A stretch of 64,000 nt of DNA from Phymatolithon calcareum (GCA_977006965.1 OZ345365.1:558001-622000); one strand, 5' to 3'; counted from the stretch's first letter, positions 33,029 through 44,689 are shown. Translations and numbers: made by a program. Notes: generated by a model not told the origin, from the letters alone.

Positions 33029-33714
33029 TTGTCGCCCGGGTGATGATAATAAATTATGACCGGAGAAGCATCCTATGTTACAGTTCACACTTTTCAAATA
33101 TGTACAGGAAACAATCTTTGTCAGGTGCGCGCAGGTAGCGAAGATAATTCATAAAATTAGAAACTATGAAGCAGCTATGATACATTTATTTATTACAAAA
33201 GTTTAATCAGCTCCTCACTTGTCAAGGTCATGCACTTGACATGTTATTCCAAAATAAATAAATTATTTTGAAAGCCAAAGTACAGACCCGTTCGTCGAGG
33301 ACGACAAGTAGCTCGACTCCGAAAAATAGGATTTTTTAATCGTTTGGCTCACTTGTCAAGGTCATGCTCCTGACCGGTTGTTCCAAAATAAACTAATTAT
33401 TCTGAAACTGAAGGTACCGACCCGTTCGTCGAGGACGACAAGTAGCTCGACTCCAAAAAATAGGATTTTTTAATTGTTTGGCTCACTTGTCAAGGTCATG
33501 CTCCTGACCGGTTGTTCCAAAAAGAACTAATTATTTTGAAACAATCTATACTGACCCGTTCATCGAGACCTTGCCTTGGAAAAAATAGATATTTTTATCG
33601 AATTTTTATGGTGTGGGCAAATCGGTGCATAAGGAACCAGCGTGTCCTGGACTACAGCAAGGATATTCTACCCAATAAAAGCGCTGCATTAAATTATTAT
33701 CACCCGGCCGACAA
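33029..33714. mobile_element. Non-autonomous DNA element with TTGTCG(C/G)CCGGGTGAT ends
   Basis: The left end, TTGTCGCCCGGGTGATGATA, is mirrored at 33687-33714 with one mismatch in the first 16 bp and then AT-rich similarity. The inside has no transposase and contains a 134-bp tandem array. Confidence 0.45.
33215..33600. repeat. 134-bp tandem repeat, about 2.9 units
   Basis: TCACTTGTCAAGGTCATG starts units at 33215, 33349 and 33483, giving an exact 134-bp period. Each unit carries GACCCGTTC(G/A)TCGAG. The first two end in an A-run with TAGGATTTTTTAAT; the last is partial. Confidence 0.8.
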
Positions 33715-33716
33715 GC

Positions 33717-33842
33717 GGGTTGTCGCCCGGTAGGATCGGTCCGCATATGGGCACTCGGCTCGGATATGAGACCTCGGCTTCGCCTCGGTGCATATCCGTG
33801 GCCTCGTGCCCATATCCGGACCTCTCCACCGGGCGACAACCC
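33717..33842. repeat. 126-bp palindromic element with GGGTTGTCGCCCGGT ends
   Basis: Perfect 15-bp inverted ends lie at 33717-33731 and 33828-33842. Inner inverted matches include CATATGGGCAC / GTGCCCATATCCG and CGGATATG / CATATCCG. It shares the TTGTCGCCCGG end with the element immediately to its left. Confidence 0.6.
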
Positions 33843-35094
33843 CTACTTGTACAGCAGCTAATGCAACTCCTTCGCGAACAGCCTCGAGATTTCCATTCAC
33901 GTCAATCAACCGCTCTTATTGGGATGATCAAACTGTGAAGGAAGCTATGTCTAGCGCTGTCAACCAGCGTGTTGAACAGGCTATCGCAGAAGACGAAAGT
34001 TTCGTACACCTAGGAGAAGAGGCATGAATAAACAATTAGCTTGACTATTGCGGGAAGTATTCAAATTGCAATCCGAATTGCTGACTAACCGTAGTGAGCA
34101 ATTGAATTGTTTAATTGCGCGACAAACAGCAATGTCGAGCAATGGAATTGGCACTACCCCTGCTTGTAGCCCCTTTACTATGGTCGGATGCGCGCAAGCC
34201 GATTTCAGTTTAGAGTCGCTACCCTAGCTGCAAAAACCTTCCTCGTAGAAGGTTGGAGGAAAAAGCTTAAAGTTCGCTTCTCCGGTTTCATAGCTGATTC
34301 AGAACCTTATCTTGCTGGCTAGTTTTTTTTTTGAATTTTGAATTTATTAAACGCCCTCAGAAACACTCATAAGACTGTAAGGGAGATGCGTTTCAGATGC
34401 TACTACCTTGGTAGCTCCGTTAAAGCCCGCAAAAGCTCGTTGATATCGTCGTAGCCCTAGCTGCAAAAAACCCTCCTCCAGAGAAGGTGGAGGGAAAAGC
34501 TTAGAGTCCACTTGTCCTGTTCGTAGGAATCTCAGCGTCGCCGTTCTATTATCTTGCTGGCTAGTGCTCTATTGAGGTCGTCGTAGAATACGATTGTGAA
34601 GAACAGTACTTGATCAAGTACTTTCTCAGTCACCTTAGTCTCCTCTTCAGTTAAGCGGTATCTTCCAAGGTACTCCTTGAGATCGTTCATAGGAGCTCGT
34701 ACCAGGGAATGGGAGCAGTATACTGCTATTGCAATTTACGGCAATATACTGCTATTTCCGTAAATTTCACTTTCCTTTCCAATTGCAATACGTATTGGCC
34801 AGCATATGTGAATACGATCTGGTGACGAACGTACAACGCATGATGATGATGATGATTGCTATATTCCCCTAAGGGAATAGCACGTCTAGAAGGCTTCATT
34901 CGACTCCACTTGCTGTGGTCGGAAGCGTCTTTTATGGACGATTCGATACTTTGGTTTGGGATATCGCCAAGGAGAGAGGCATATGTTCTGGGTACGCATT
35001 GTATCAGTATCCTGCGGACGAGCACGTACCACGCATCGATACACTCTCGCTCTAGTTATTGCAGTAGCAATTGGTGGCGCGAGAGTAATTGCAG
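33843..35094. other. No gene; partial duplication and AATTGC-rich blocks
   Basis: 34215-34326 and 34448-34568 are diverged direct copies (both contain CCTAGCTGCAAAAA and CTTGCTGGCTAGT), separated by the retroelement tail at 34322-34400. AATTGC words cluster at 34070-34150 and 34725-34800. Confidence 0.45.
34322..34400 (-). repeat. Retroelement 3' tail, copy 2
   Basis: Matches 32291-32362: A-rich tail followed, on the plus strand, by AACGCCCTCAG and GGGAGATGCGTTTCAG. Confidence 0.45.
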
Positions 35095-35175
35095 TAGAAG
35101 AAGAAAGGTAGATTTTTATTTAAAAGTTACCAACGCATCTGGTGACGCTCGGGGCAACTTACCTAAGGCCAAGGG
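35095..35175 (-). mobile_element. SINE-like fragment
   Basis: GAAGAAGAAAGGTAGATTTT and the following 65 bp match the 3' part of the SINE at 28417-28690 in reverse. Similar but imperfect GTTATTGCAGTAG / GTTATTGTAGTAG words flank it. Confidence 0.5.
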
Positions 35176-35189
35176 GTGAGTTATTGTAG

Positions 35190-35330
35190 TAGCAATTGCA
35201 CTTTCACAACGAGTCCCAATAAATATGCAGTATATTGCTCCCATTCCCTGGCTTGTACGGTATCCCCGAATTTATTTTCCAGAAGTGTGGTACTCATCGG
35301 GGGGAAACGCCCGAATGCCCATTTCACTGC
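35190..35330 (-). pseudogene. LINE family B C-terminal domain fragment
   Basis: The minus-strand reading RSRHHQLAVKWAFGRFPPMS matches the conserved segment of the family-B protein at 23900-24000 and the frame at 18943-19233. Confidence 0.45.
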
Positions 35331-35365
35331 CAATTGGTGGTGTCTTGATCTCGGAAGTCGAACTG

Positions 35366-36354
35366 TCCGCTGCACGGCAAACGAGGCTGCCGGCACTGGA
35401 ACAGACACCGGACTGTAGTTGTCTCAGAGGTGCGCAAAGTGAATTTAAGCTGTGTGTTCGAAATGCACGATTCGGGAGGAAGGCACAAGCAAACGACAAA
35501 TTAAAAAACTCCAACCACCTCAGCACACGCCACCGAAGTCTTCAGGTTCTTCTTTTTTGTTTTTGCATCTACCTCCCAAGTTTGGGTTTGGCAATTGCAT
35601 CGTTTGAATGTTTGCATCAGCGAAAGGAAGCTAAGGGAGCTGGTATGGACGCCAGGTCCATATGTATGAGTTCGTGACACAAATCTCAACTTCGGAGAGT
35701 GTGTGCAACTTGCACAAAAGTTGCTGGGATACACCTAGGGGGTGTGGTATGCATGCCAGATATCAATTGCTGTATTTGTAGACACGGATTGCAATACTGG
35801 GGAGCCAGCACTGCTTCATGGTGTGTAAGTAACTACTTTATGAGGTAACGAACTCCTAGAGAATAATCTGCTTTCTTTGTAAAGCCTTACTTGCAGGAGG
35901 TTGAGTCGAGCCTTGGAGGGAGACGGGACAATGACCGTTTGGAGCGGAAAACGAAATTCTACGTGTTGACACTGTCTTATGTACACATGCCATTTTTAAG
36001 GAGTAGCAGAACTTCTGATGAGCCGCAAAGAGGTAAAGCTTACCATGCACTTGACTATTTTCATTGACACTGCTAGCATAAAATATCGGTCGTTTGAAGT
36101 CGAAAAACGAATTTGGCGGGTAAGTGCATGATGAAACAGTTTGATTTGAATTATGGCCAATTAAAACGCTCCGGATGTCGACAATAGCAGAGTTGATCCA
36201 GTTCGAACCTTGCGTCATCAGCCTGCAAAACGACATACAATATTCGTTTGCCCCCGGCCACACTTGCTATCACTTTTGTGTCGCTTTTTATTCGTATTCG
36301 TGCTTATAGACATTGGGTTCTTCCGACAAAAGAGCAAATTCTAATCACGTAGCG
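35366..36354 (-). mobile_element. Family C retroelement, copy C3 fragment
   Basis: 35366-35925 aligns with 49576-50130 of copy C2 (shared CAACCACCTCAGCACA and GAGGTAACGAACTCCTAGAG). The part from 35938 on aligns with 51380-51500 plus 52873-53150. This copy lacks the solo LTR and the MULE present in C2 and so shows both empty sites. Frames are short and broken. Confidence 0.6.
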
Positions 36355-36370
36355 GAGCACATGACAAAAG

Positions 36371-36793
36371 AAGAAGAAGAAGTGGAGATTTTTATTATAG
36401 TGTTACCAACGCATCTGCAGACGCTTGGGGCGACACTTCTGATGAGCCACGAGGACTCAACTCAGAGCCCAGAGGCTCCACTTCGCATAAAAACGGCTAT
36501 AGTCAGCAAAATTAGAAAACCTACCTCTGATCTCAACGGAGAGATCTCGAGGGGGAAAATCATTTCACTTCAATGGCCACGCAGAGCATCGTATCATGTG
36601 AACGTGCGGAAAGGAAAATTTTATGACGTCCGAGGTCGTTTCCCGCGCCGAAGCGAGGTCCGCGTGCCCTGCCGACCTTCAGGACTTACTCTCGCTCGGC
36701 CTGCCCGCCAATCTGCGCGGGGGGGGGTTACTGACGTCTCCAGTCTTGCGTGCGCCGGAGCGCGATGGGCGAGTTTACCGACGTCCCGGGTCC
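36371..36793 (-). mobile_element. SINE-like element 3, longest copy, 16-bp target duplication
   Basis: GAGCACATGACAAAAG is repeated exactly at 36355-36370 and 36794-36809. The element is 423 bp, with the GAA/TTC microsatellite at the left (its 3' end). Its 5' part is a GC-rich block not present in the other copies, so it may be the most complete copy or a chimaera. Confidence 0.7.
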
Positions 36794-36970
36794 GAGCACA
36801 TGACAAAAGCAGTATGGCTGAAGAATTCGGCTCCAGACCCAGAGAGCATATGGAGACCCTTGAATGTACGCTAGCAGGGTACGACCTCAAAGGAGAAAAA
36901 AGACTGGGCACTAGATGAGCTCTTTCTATTTAGCAAGACACTCATAGAACGCATGGAGAACGAATAAGGC
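36794..36970 (+). pseudogene. LINE family B C-terminal coding fragment
   Basis: The reading EEFGSRPREHMETLECTLAG matches RFGNKVRQHMETLDHSLSSY of the family-B protein, followed by the end of the coding region (ERMENE-stop). The SINE at 36371-36793 is inserted in or beside it. Confidence 0.45.
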
Positions 36971-37272
36971 CTGTATTGATTCGCAGAAGTCAAGGTAAGA
37001 AGCTGTCGTGTCCAGGCACCAACAACCCCGTAGAGGACTGAAATTGGATTACTTTGAATCCTGAGTTTTCCCGTCCGACATTCTGGTGGACGTTTCGTGA
37101 GCTGCACAAAGGTAGGTAGCATCCGAGTAAGCCTTGTCCATATCTTCGGAAGTCTGTTGGACTTTTAAATGAACTTGAATTAAAAAAACATGACAAAAGC
37201 ATTATTTTCGGATAAGTGTCGTCATGGATTGGATTTCTGTTAAATTGAAGTTCCCTTTGTAAGTGTCGTCGT

Positions 37273-37450
37273 GAAGAAGAAGAAGAAAGGTTGATTTTAT
37301 TTAAAAGTTACTAACGCATCTGCTGACGCTTGGGGCAACTTTCCTAGTGCCAAGAGATTTTGCATGGATTCTGTCTATGGGAGAGTTTCTTTTCTTCTTG
37401 GTGTAACACGATTCAGTGGACTACACAAACCCACCTCTGGTCTCCTGCGT
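37273..37450 (-). mobile_element. SINE-like fragment
   Basis: GAAGAAGAAGAAAGGTTGAT followed by the family sequence to CCCACCTCTGGTCTCC. No target duplication was found. Confidence 0.5.
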
Positions 37451-37461
37451 CATGAAGTGGA

Positions 37462-37662
37462 TTTATTGAGAAGTTACCATGTGTCCCAACTTGAGGAAAT
37501 TCGGCACCTTTCTTAGCGTTCTACTACATTCGAGCCTTCAATTGCCTTAGTCAAAATTTCGCTGTATCTTGTCAATGGCTCGAGCCACATTGCTCTCCTC
37601 TGCAGGAGTCCGTGTGGGCTTCTTCAGGATACTGTTGAGTGTTCTAACTACTCATGTTCCTT
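37462..37662 (-). mobile_element. MULE fragment (third copy, second-gene end)
   Basis: The reverse complement aligns with 52540-52745 of MULE copy 2 and encodes ILKKPTRTPAEESNVARAID, a diverged version of the second MULE protein. It ends near TGGGACACATGGTAACTTC. No terminal repeat remains. Confidence 0.5.
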
Positions 37663-37912
37663 AATTGCCTATTTCTTCTATCAACATTCGGCGGGTTTCT
37701 TGGAAAGTGACATACAACTTATCTTGCGCAGAGAATTCGGTACCTCTTTTCTTTCATCCTCACTGCTTGGTGCGGTAGACCATTCTTGGAGAAATTAATT
37801 TTCTGGGACGGGGGAGCAGCGATCTTGCTTGTCAGTTGGCGTGTTCGATTTTCGCGTAAGTTCGAGCTGAGGGTAAGTGTCGTCATCTACAATTCTATAA
37901 ATTGGCTATCAC

Positions 37913-38326
37913 TGCCGTGCAAAGCCCTAGGGAGGGCTTGCCGATCGGGGTGTTCGGGACCCCTTTCCGCGGTAGCACGACAGAGCGACGTCGGACGCGT
38001 GTCGTAGTTGCGGCTTGTAGGACCGCACGCGCGCACGACGGAGGGAGGTGGTAAAGAGAGAAATAGAAAAGGAAGAGGAACAAGCAAAAGCAAAAGGTAC
38101 GGGTTTTATCGGTCGGTTTGGGTTGCGTAACGGTAATGGCGACGAACTGACCCGGAGTCGGGATCAGGAAACGTCGGAACTGGAATCGCAGAGCCCGAAA
38201 ACCTCCTTGGTCCCTTCCTCTCCTCCACCGACGGCCACTATGACTAGAAGAACAGTGGCATACAGTAGACTGCTTAAAGAAGGGGGAAAAATAGAGGGCA
38301 ACTTGATGACGGAGCATTGCACCACA
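37913..38326 (-). repeat. 3' LTR of the Ty3/gypsy element
   Basis: On the plus strand it runs TGCCGTGCAAAGCCC to GCATTGCACCACA; TG...CA ends. Preceded by ATCAC. Near-identical to 46993-47409. Confidence 0.9.
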
Positions 38327-38340
38327 CGGCCCCCTCCTCA
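38327..38340 (-). other. Polypurine tract
   Basis: Minus-strand GAGGAGGGGGCCG abuts the 3' LTR, the expected place and composition for plus-strand priming. Confidence 0.6.
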
Positions 38341-38840
38341 AAGGGCGAGCACGGTGAGCCTCATATTATATGAGGAATTATGAGGTCCATATTTAGCTCC
38401 CAGGGTCGGAACGATGGCCCTTGCGCGACCGCAAATCGTACCGAATCCTCGATTTCAAGTCCGTTTACGGGAAGTGAAAAATTCGACCACGCGCCGCGGG
38501 AGAACCCCTTTAACCAGCCCAAAAAACGGGAAAATTGCGCGTGAAACGTTTTTCACAATGTACCGCGTCCAACTTTGGTGCCGGCGGCAAACGTGCAGGA
38601 CTTTCTGGCACATTTGCCCGCTTCCCGAAGTCGGGGCGATCCTCACACTTGATCTTGAAAAACTTTTCTGCCATGCACAGGGACCGGGATGGACGAAAAC
38701 CCCGGGCTTGTTCCCAGCCGGACAGCTAACGACACTCGCGAACCCTCGAAGGGTGGCCGACATGGGCCGAACTGAGCAGAACAACGCCGACTGCATCACA
38801 TGAGCTGCACCGCCGTGCATTCTGGTTTCTGCCGCACGGT

Positions 38841-39875
38841 TTGGGTAAATTGCGCCTTATGTCAACGTACGTGAATGACAGTGGTTATCTACCGTGCGGC
38901 ACCAACATTAACTCAACTGAAAGCTGGGACTGGAGAGCCCGCGTGGCGATCCCCCGTGAATGTCTGAAAATCAGTCGTACATCCGCGACCCAGGCAGAGT
39001 TGACGCGGGAGCGCACAAAGTACGTGAAATCCGTGGGAGTGAGCGTCCTGGCGTCCCAGCACCAGCGTCTGGTGCCAAGAGCGACGCCACCATTTGACAC
39101 CTGGGCAGTACGCGAGGATGTTGAGTACCCATACTGCGAGCGCCTCGCTCGGTTTTCGCCCACCGATTGGTTTGCACTCGGGGAGAATTGGGACGGGGTG
39201 CCCTTCACGAGCAACTCGGTTTTGTTTCTAGAGCAACGGCCCCTTCCGCCCGGCTTTCGGGATATGGCGAAGAGTGCTGAGCCAGATGGACTATATGATA
39301 ACCGAGGACGGGACGAGCCAAAGTGGCGCAGTAAAACCGGGCATTTCATCCCGAGGCATTGCCTTGAAGTCGGACATCTCGAGCACGACCAGTTTGGGGG
39401 TAGGTTTGTCCCTCTTCCGGTATGGTGGAGCTTCATAGAGGTACCCCACGGTGTTTACGCGTTACTCGGTCCGGTTTTTGCCTACCGCTCTGCTATGATC
39501 ATAGACAGTTTCCCGGCGTCGGCGTTCTGGCCTGTCATTGTTACGGAGTTCGCATTCAATGTCTCCGCCTGGCTGATTTGGGAGACGTACGATCGGTGAA
39601 GGCTGCGGAAGTTGCCCGACAATCTAATATCATCCATCAACCGCCTGGACCTTGGCGACATGCTGAACGGCCATGACAACGTCGCAGAGTTCCGCTGTCT
39701 GCTCTGGAAAATTTCGTCCCATGATTGGCAATCAGTTCCGTGGACACAGTCCGTCCGTCCGGGTCGCATGTCTTCCCTGGATTATTCCGGCGGGCGCACT
39801 GAATACCCACTCCATAGAGATTTCGTGTACTACGATCCCTTCGAATGCGAAATCTTGACGTTGGCGGAGCTGTGA
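38841..39875 (+). CDS. Long antisense open frame inside the Ty3/gypsy element
   Basis: A 252-codon frame (38841-39599) runs opposite to gag-pol. After one TGA it continues in the same frame to 39875, about 344 codons in all. Composition is protein-like, rich in Trp and aromatic residues (VWWSFIEVPHGVYALLGPVF). No motif was recognised. Its placement between the chromodomain gene and the 3' LTR resembles the antisense ORFs described in some plant Ty3/gypsy elements. It may instead be a chance frame in GC-rich DNA; the reverse strand here has shorter frames. The start ATG follows a non-conserved stretch. Confidence 0.4.
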
Positions 39876-40102
39876 CAGCGTAATCCGACGCGGGCACCGC
39901 CAGTAAACCAAGTGGAGCGCACTGAGTCGGACGCCGCCGCGTTCCGAGATTAGATGCTTAGCCAGTGAATCCTTTCCCGAAGCCGGGAACTACGAAATCC
40001 GATAAGATCTCGTTGTGAGCCTTCGAATCGCTTGCTGCGAAAATAAACAACTCCATTTCTGGGTCACCTTCCCTTCTGCTGTATCTGATAGGATTTAGGT
40101 GT

Positions 40103-40450
40103 TTAACCCACCAGAGCGTCTTCCATGTCCGGCGGCAAAGATCTTCGGCGCCGCTTGCAGTACGAGAGGATCTTGCTGCGAGGTAAATGTGAGGTCGGTT
40201 CCCAGGTGGTATCCGCTCCTGGGCCATACCAATGCACACGAAACAGCCATTTTCCGTCTTCCCCCTCTCCATCCCCGATAATATCCTTCATCACCTGCTT
40301 CTGTGTTAAGACAGTGCGAGCCCTGTCTCCTTCCCGGGAAGAGTCATCCGACCGACGGGGTGTATCTCGGAGTTCGGCGATTGCACAGGGAGGAATGGGT
40401 ACTTGCGTCATTGATACCTCCGGGCTGAAACGGACTGTTTTACGGCTCAA
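40103..40450 (-). pseudogene. Chromodomain region of pol
   Basis: The frame contains KDIIGDG, then GKWLFRVHWYGPGADTTWEP and SHLPRSKILSYC. This is the chromodomain pattern with the aromatic residues and W-E-P, which guides integration by reading histone marks. It is separated from the upstream linker frame (40447-40833, Pro/Ser-rich with a KSPRLAAKKTK basic patch) by a frameshift. Confidence 0.7.
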
Positions 40451-40874
40451 ATCCCCAGATGGGGCGCCTTTTTTCCATCTCCAAGCTTCGTCTTCTTCGC
40501 CGCAAGACGCGGAGATTTTCGAACAGAACCCACTGGCGTGACCTGGGGACTCTCCGGGGCGGACTGTCGGGGTGGAACGGATTCAGGAGGGACCGATGGA
40601 GTTGGTACCGCTTGCATGCGGACTCCCGGGGTTGCCGTGGCACCCTCACCGCTCGGTATGTCTCCCAATCTCCGAGTGAGGGACGATATCCTCGACGACG
40701 CTCCGGTAGGCGGATTTGTCTGTCCTGCTTTCTGACCGATATCACGTGCGCTTATTTGCTCTTCCCGATGTTCGGGCGAATTGTCAGATGGTCGGCTGAT
40801 CACAATGTGGTCTTCGGGCGTAGGTGCCGTCACAACCCGGTCTCGAGAAACCCGTTCATGCTGCTGCCGAATTT

Positions 40875-41898
40875 CTAAGACAACGGTATCCTCTTGCGCT
40901 GTACTACCTTGTACGGGCCGTCGGCAACAGGGGACAGTTTGTGCTTCCTTCTATCTGGGGTGCTAACCGATTCCCGGCGAACAAAAACGAAAGTTCCAGG
41001 TCGGATGCGGTCCACGGTCGGTCGAATGCGGGCGTCAAAATTTCTCTTGGACAATTCTTGTGCCTTTCGCATCTCTGTTGACGCCGTTCCCACCAAATGC
41101 CGTGGCCAATTCATCCACTTTGTGCGGAACGTCTCCTTGTCACCCGACTGGTCCATGGACGGACGCGCCTCAAGGCCCAACGGTGGAGGAGGCCTCGACA
41201 GTACCAGCTCGAATGGAGAGAGTTTTTGTCACTCGGTGCGTCTGAGTATTGTACGTGTATGTTACCGCGTCTGAGAACAAATCCCAATCGGTGGGATGGT
41301 CTGCAACGTATTGCCGTAAAGCGGCGAGGATGGTCCGATTAAAACGATCCGTCTGCCCATTGCACTGGGGGTGGTAGGTCGTGGTGAATAAGTTCTCGAT
41401 GCCGAGAATTGCGCAGACATGCTGGAAAAACTTGGACCTGGCGATGTCATCTGCGTTGATATGTGCGAGTGGTACCGTGCGTAAGAGCTTCGAAAACCGA
41501 TCCGTGATGACAAGTAGATACCTATCTCCCCTTGGTGTCTTAATAAGCGCCCCTAGGATATCAATACCCACGAACTCCAGAGGTCTCGCTGCCGGAAAAA
41601 GCTTCATCCGTTTTGCGTTTCGTCTTAGCTTCACTCGATTTCGAGCACAGGTGGGGCAGTTTCGCGCGGTCGCGTAGCAGTCTTTTGCCATAGAGGGCCA
41701 GTAGAAATCCCTTCGCAGAGAGTAGTACAGTTTTCGCCCTCCAGGGTGTCCGGAAATCGTTGGGTAATGGCTCAGACGCATTATTCTGCCTTGGAGCGAA
41801 TCAGGAACGACCAGTTGAGGCGTCTCGCTCGCCAGACGGATTAGCATACCAACTTCATCCTGTGCGAATGGAAGGTAAGCTTTTCCGCACGCTGCCAC
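40875..41898 (-). pseudogene. Integrase of the Ty3/gypsy element, deleted
   Basis: The frame 41170-41898 has the HHCC finger (HPGGRKLYYSLRRDFYWP, then CPTCARNR), the first core Asp (FVGIDILGAL), then HINADDIARSKFFQHVC directly. The usual segment of about 25-30 residues with the second catalytic Asp (the D-N-G region) is missing. The third position reads GQTDRFN, with Asp where Glu is standard. The C-terminal part continues in another frame at 40875-41180 (DGPYKVV motif). Not functional. Confidence 0.7.
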
Positions 41899-44689
41899 AA
41901 AACGAATCCGCCAGCTGCTCTCGCAGGAGTTCTTCCCGAGTCACCGGGGTGAGCTGAACACCGGATGGGTTGTAATCCGATAGGGAAAACAGAGCATCCA
42001 TCTCGATCTCGTTCTCATCTCGGAATCCGTGATATTCGTCACTCTCGACGTCGAGATTATTTTTTGAGACTTCGTCCAAGTGGAAGCAGGGTATTTCTTC
42101 GTCCAAATCTGCCGTTGTTTCGCCTAACGTGTTTAAACGAGAAAGCGCGTCGGCCTGTGTGTTTTCCTTCCCTTTCTTGTAAACAACGTTGAACGTAAAC
42201 TCCGACAGGCGTAACCTCCAGCGCATAAGCCTTCCAGAAGGTTCAGCGATTTCCAGTAGCCATCGCAGCGCCGAGTGGTCGGTATACACAGTGAATTTTT
42301 CCCCCTGCAAATAGGGTCTCAATGTCGTCACGGCCCAAAAAGCTGCCAAACATTCTCGCTCCGATGCCGACTAATTTTTCTCCGCCGGGACGAGCGAACG
42401 AGACCAGAATCCAAGGGGGCGTCGCTCTCCGTGGTCCAGTTGAAAGTCTGCGACGCCTACCGTGTTCGCGCTCGCATCGGTATCCAACGAATATGGAGGT
42501 CCTGGTTTCGGGAGAGCAAGCACCGGGGGAGAGGTGACCACGTCAATTAGCTTCAGATAAGCTTGCAGCTCGGCGTCACCAAAAGGAACGAGCTTTGTCG
42601 GCGTGCCCTTCTTCAGCAGTTTGTTTAACGGGGCTGCGATTTCGGCAAAGTCGCGGACGAACCGGCGGTAGACATTGCACAATCCGAGGAACGACCTCAG
42701 CTCTGTCTGTGTCCGTGGAGGCTGGGCTTCACGGAGTGCTGTCGTGCGGGTCGTGTCCACCGAAAGTTCGCCGGGCCGAATAACATGTCCAAAGTAGCTC
42801 ACCTTGTCGCTGAAAAACTTGCATTTCTCAAGCTTGAGAGTTACACCGGCGTCTTTCAGGATGGTGAGCACCGTACACACGTGGTCGAAATGCGACGCGG
42901 TATCATTCGAAAAAATGATAATGTTGTCCAGGTAGACCAAACATGTTTTCCATTTAAACTGTGAAAGCAGAATATGCAGCGGACGTTGGAATGTCGCGGG
43001 CGCGTTCGTCAGACCAAACGGCATTCTCGTGAAAAGATAGAGGCCCGAGTGGCAAACAAAGGCTGTTTTATCGCGGTCGTCTCCCGCAATCGGGACCTGC
43101 CAGTAGCCAGAGTTACAATCCAGGGTGGAGAATACCTTGGCTGTGCCGAGTGAATCGATGCACTCGTCCATTCTCGGGATGGGGTTCGTATCCTTTACGG
43201 TCACTGCATTGAGCTTGCGATAATCCACGCAGAAGCGCAAACTTCCGTCTGATTTGGGTACCAAAACCACCGGAGATGCTCAGGGTGACTGCGCTGGTTC
43301 AATCACTCCTTTCAGCAGCTTGCGATCCACTTCCGCCTGTTCCACCTGGCGGGCTCGAGGGCCAGCACGATATGGCCGCGAGGCGGACGGTCTAGCTCCT
43401 GGAGTCAGGTCAATATGGTGCGTGGTCGCCGATATTTCGCCAAGCTCGCCGATCCACATTCGCGAGAAGGGTACCAAGAGATCACGAATAGCGTCCCGAT
43501 GATCTTCGGCTACGTGGGACAGGACTAGGCTCGCAAGACCTTCGCGATTCTGCGCCGGCATCTCCCCGGTTGGGGTGTTACGTGGGAACGAGATGACGGC
43601 TTCGGTATCCGGGATCAATCCCAGAACCTCTGAGACTGACTCAGAGCTGTTGAGCACTTCTGTCGGGTGCGGCAAGACCGTACCCACCACTTGCCCCTTT
43701 TTCAGAGAGCGTGCCATTTTCGAAAAGTTCGCCACTAGGATCCAAAATGGCTCTTTCGGTGATAGGTTGGCTACGCCATTCGAGATCGAAATCCCGTATG
43801 CGGAATAAAGCTTCGACAAGGGCTGCAGCACGGCTAGTCCCACCCGCTCCGATGACACCATCACCCACGTTTGGGATTCAGGGGTCAGCGTGGTCGCCTT
43901 GGCTACCCGTAGCTTTGGTGACACGCGACCCAGTGTACGGTCGTAGTCTTGCATAATTGAGAGTGGAGGGGCACTGGGTGGTCGCTTCAGTGCTCGCCGG
44001 GTGATAGGGATACGCGTACCATCGGCCATCTCGATCTGCCTCAGTCGGGGGCAGATTGCCTCCACAAAGCGATCGCAGAAATCTGCTCCTAGTATCGCAG
44101 ACGCAGCTAGGCGCTCGCAAACAATAAACTCTGTCCGAACAGAATACTGCCCCAATTGGATATTCAGTAATATTGTCCCTTCCAGGCGTAACGGTCGTCC
44201 ATTTGCATCCCGGATATCGGGAAGGGGATTTCCAGCGGTGACTTTCTGTTGGAGTTCCGGCGACAATTCGCTCTTGCGGACAAAATAGGGTCCAGCGCCG
44301 GTATCCAGAACTAAAAGCTTCCGGATGGGGCTATTCTTGTCATCCGCGACAAAAGCGTAGACCTTGTAATTCCGTTTCGTCGCCATCACAAAGATGGCCT
44401 CTGGTGCTTGTGGGGCTCTGTGTCGCACCCAGGGCCGACACAACCCACAGACTGATCTGTCGTTGCGCGAAAGTACTTTGATCGGGCTTCTGAGCACCGC
44501 AATATTTTTCGAGCACGGGGGCAAAATGCTCGCTGGGTCTTCCCCTGTTACGGGGGGCCCACACTTAGTTTTTCGAAACAGCGGTTGGCGCCATTGCCTG
44601 GGTAGCTTTGGTTTCGCAGCGGGCTTTCGCCCGATGATAGCTCTCCGTCGGTACGCGCCTTTTACTTTCTTCAGCCAGCTGTTCGACAT
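41855..44689 (-). pseudogene. Protease, reverse transcriptase and RNase H of the Ty3/gypsy element
   Basis: The frame opens at 44689, overlapping the end of gag by 125 bp in the +1 frame. Protease: LLVLDTGAG and AILGADFCDRF. RT: VLVPKSDGSLRFCVDYRKLN, FSTLDCNSGYWQ, MPFGLTNAPATFQ and YLDNIIIFS, where the second catalytic Asp is Asn. RNase H: SLDTDASANTVG, FTVYTDHSALRWLL and NTQADALSR. Two in-frame stops (just after EPAQSP near 43280, and after PAEKN near 42371) interrupt it. Confidence 0.8.

Noticed and set aside
33215-33600. CRISPR-like array
   Set aside because: The repeats are whole 134-bp units in direct tandem without unique spacers; the genome is eukaryotic.
34848-34856. Short GAT trinucleotide run as a possible functional repeat
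   Set aside because: Four units only; ordinary microsatellite.
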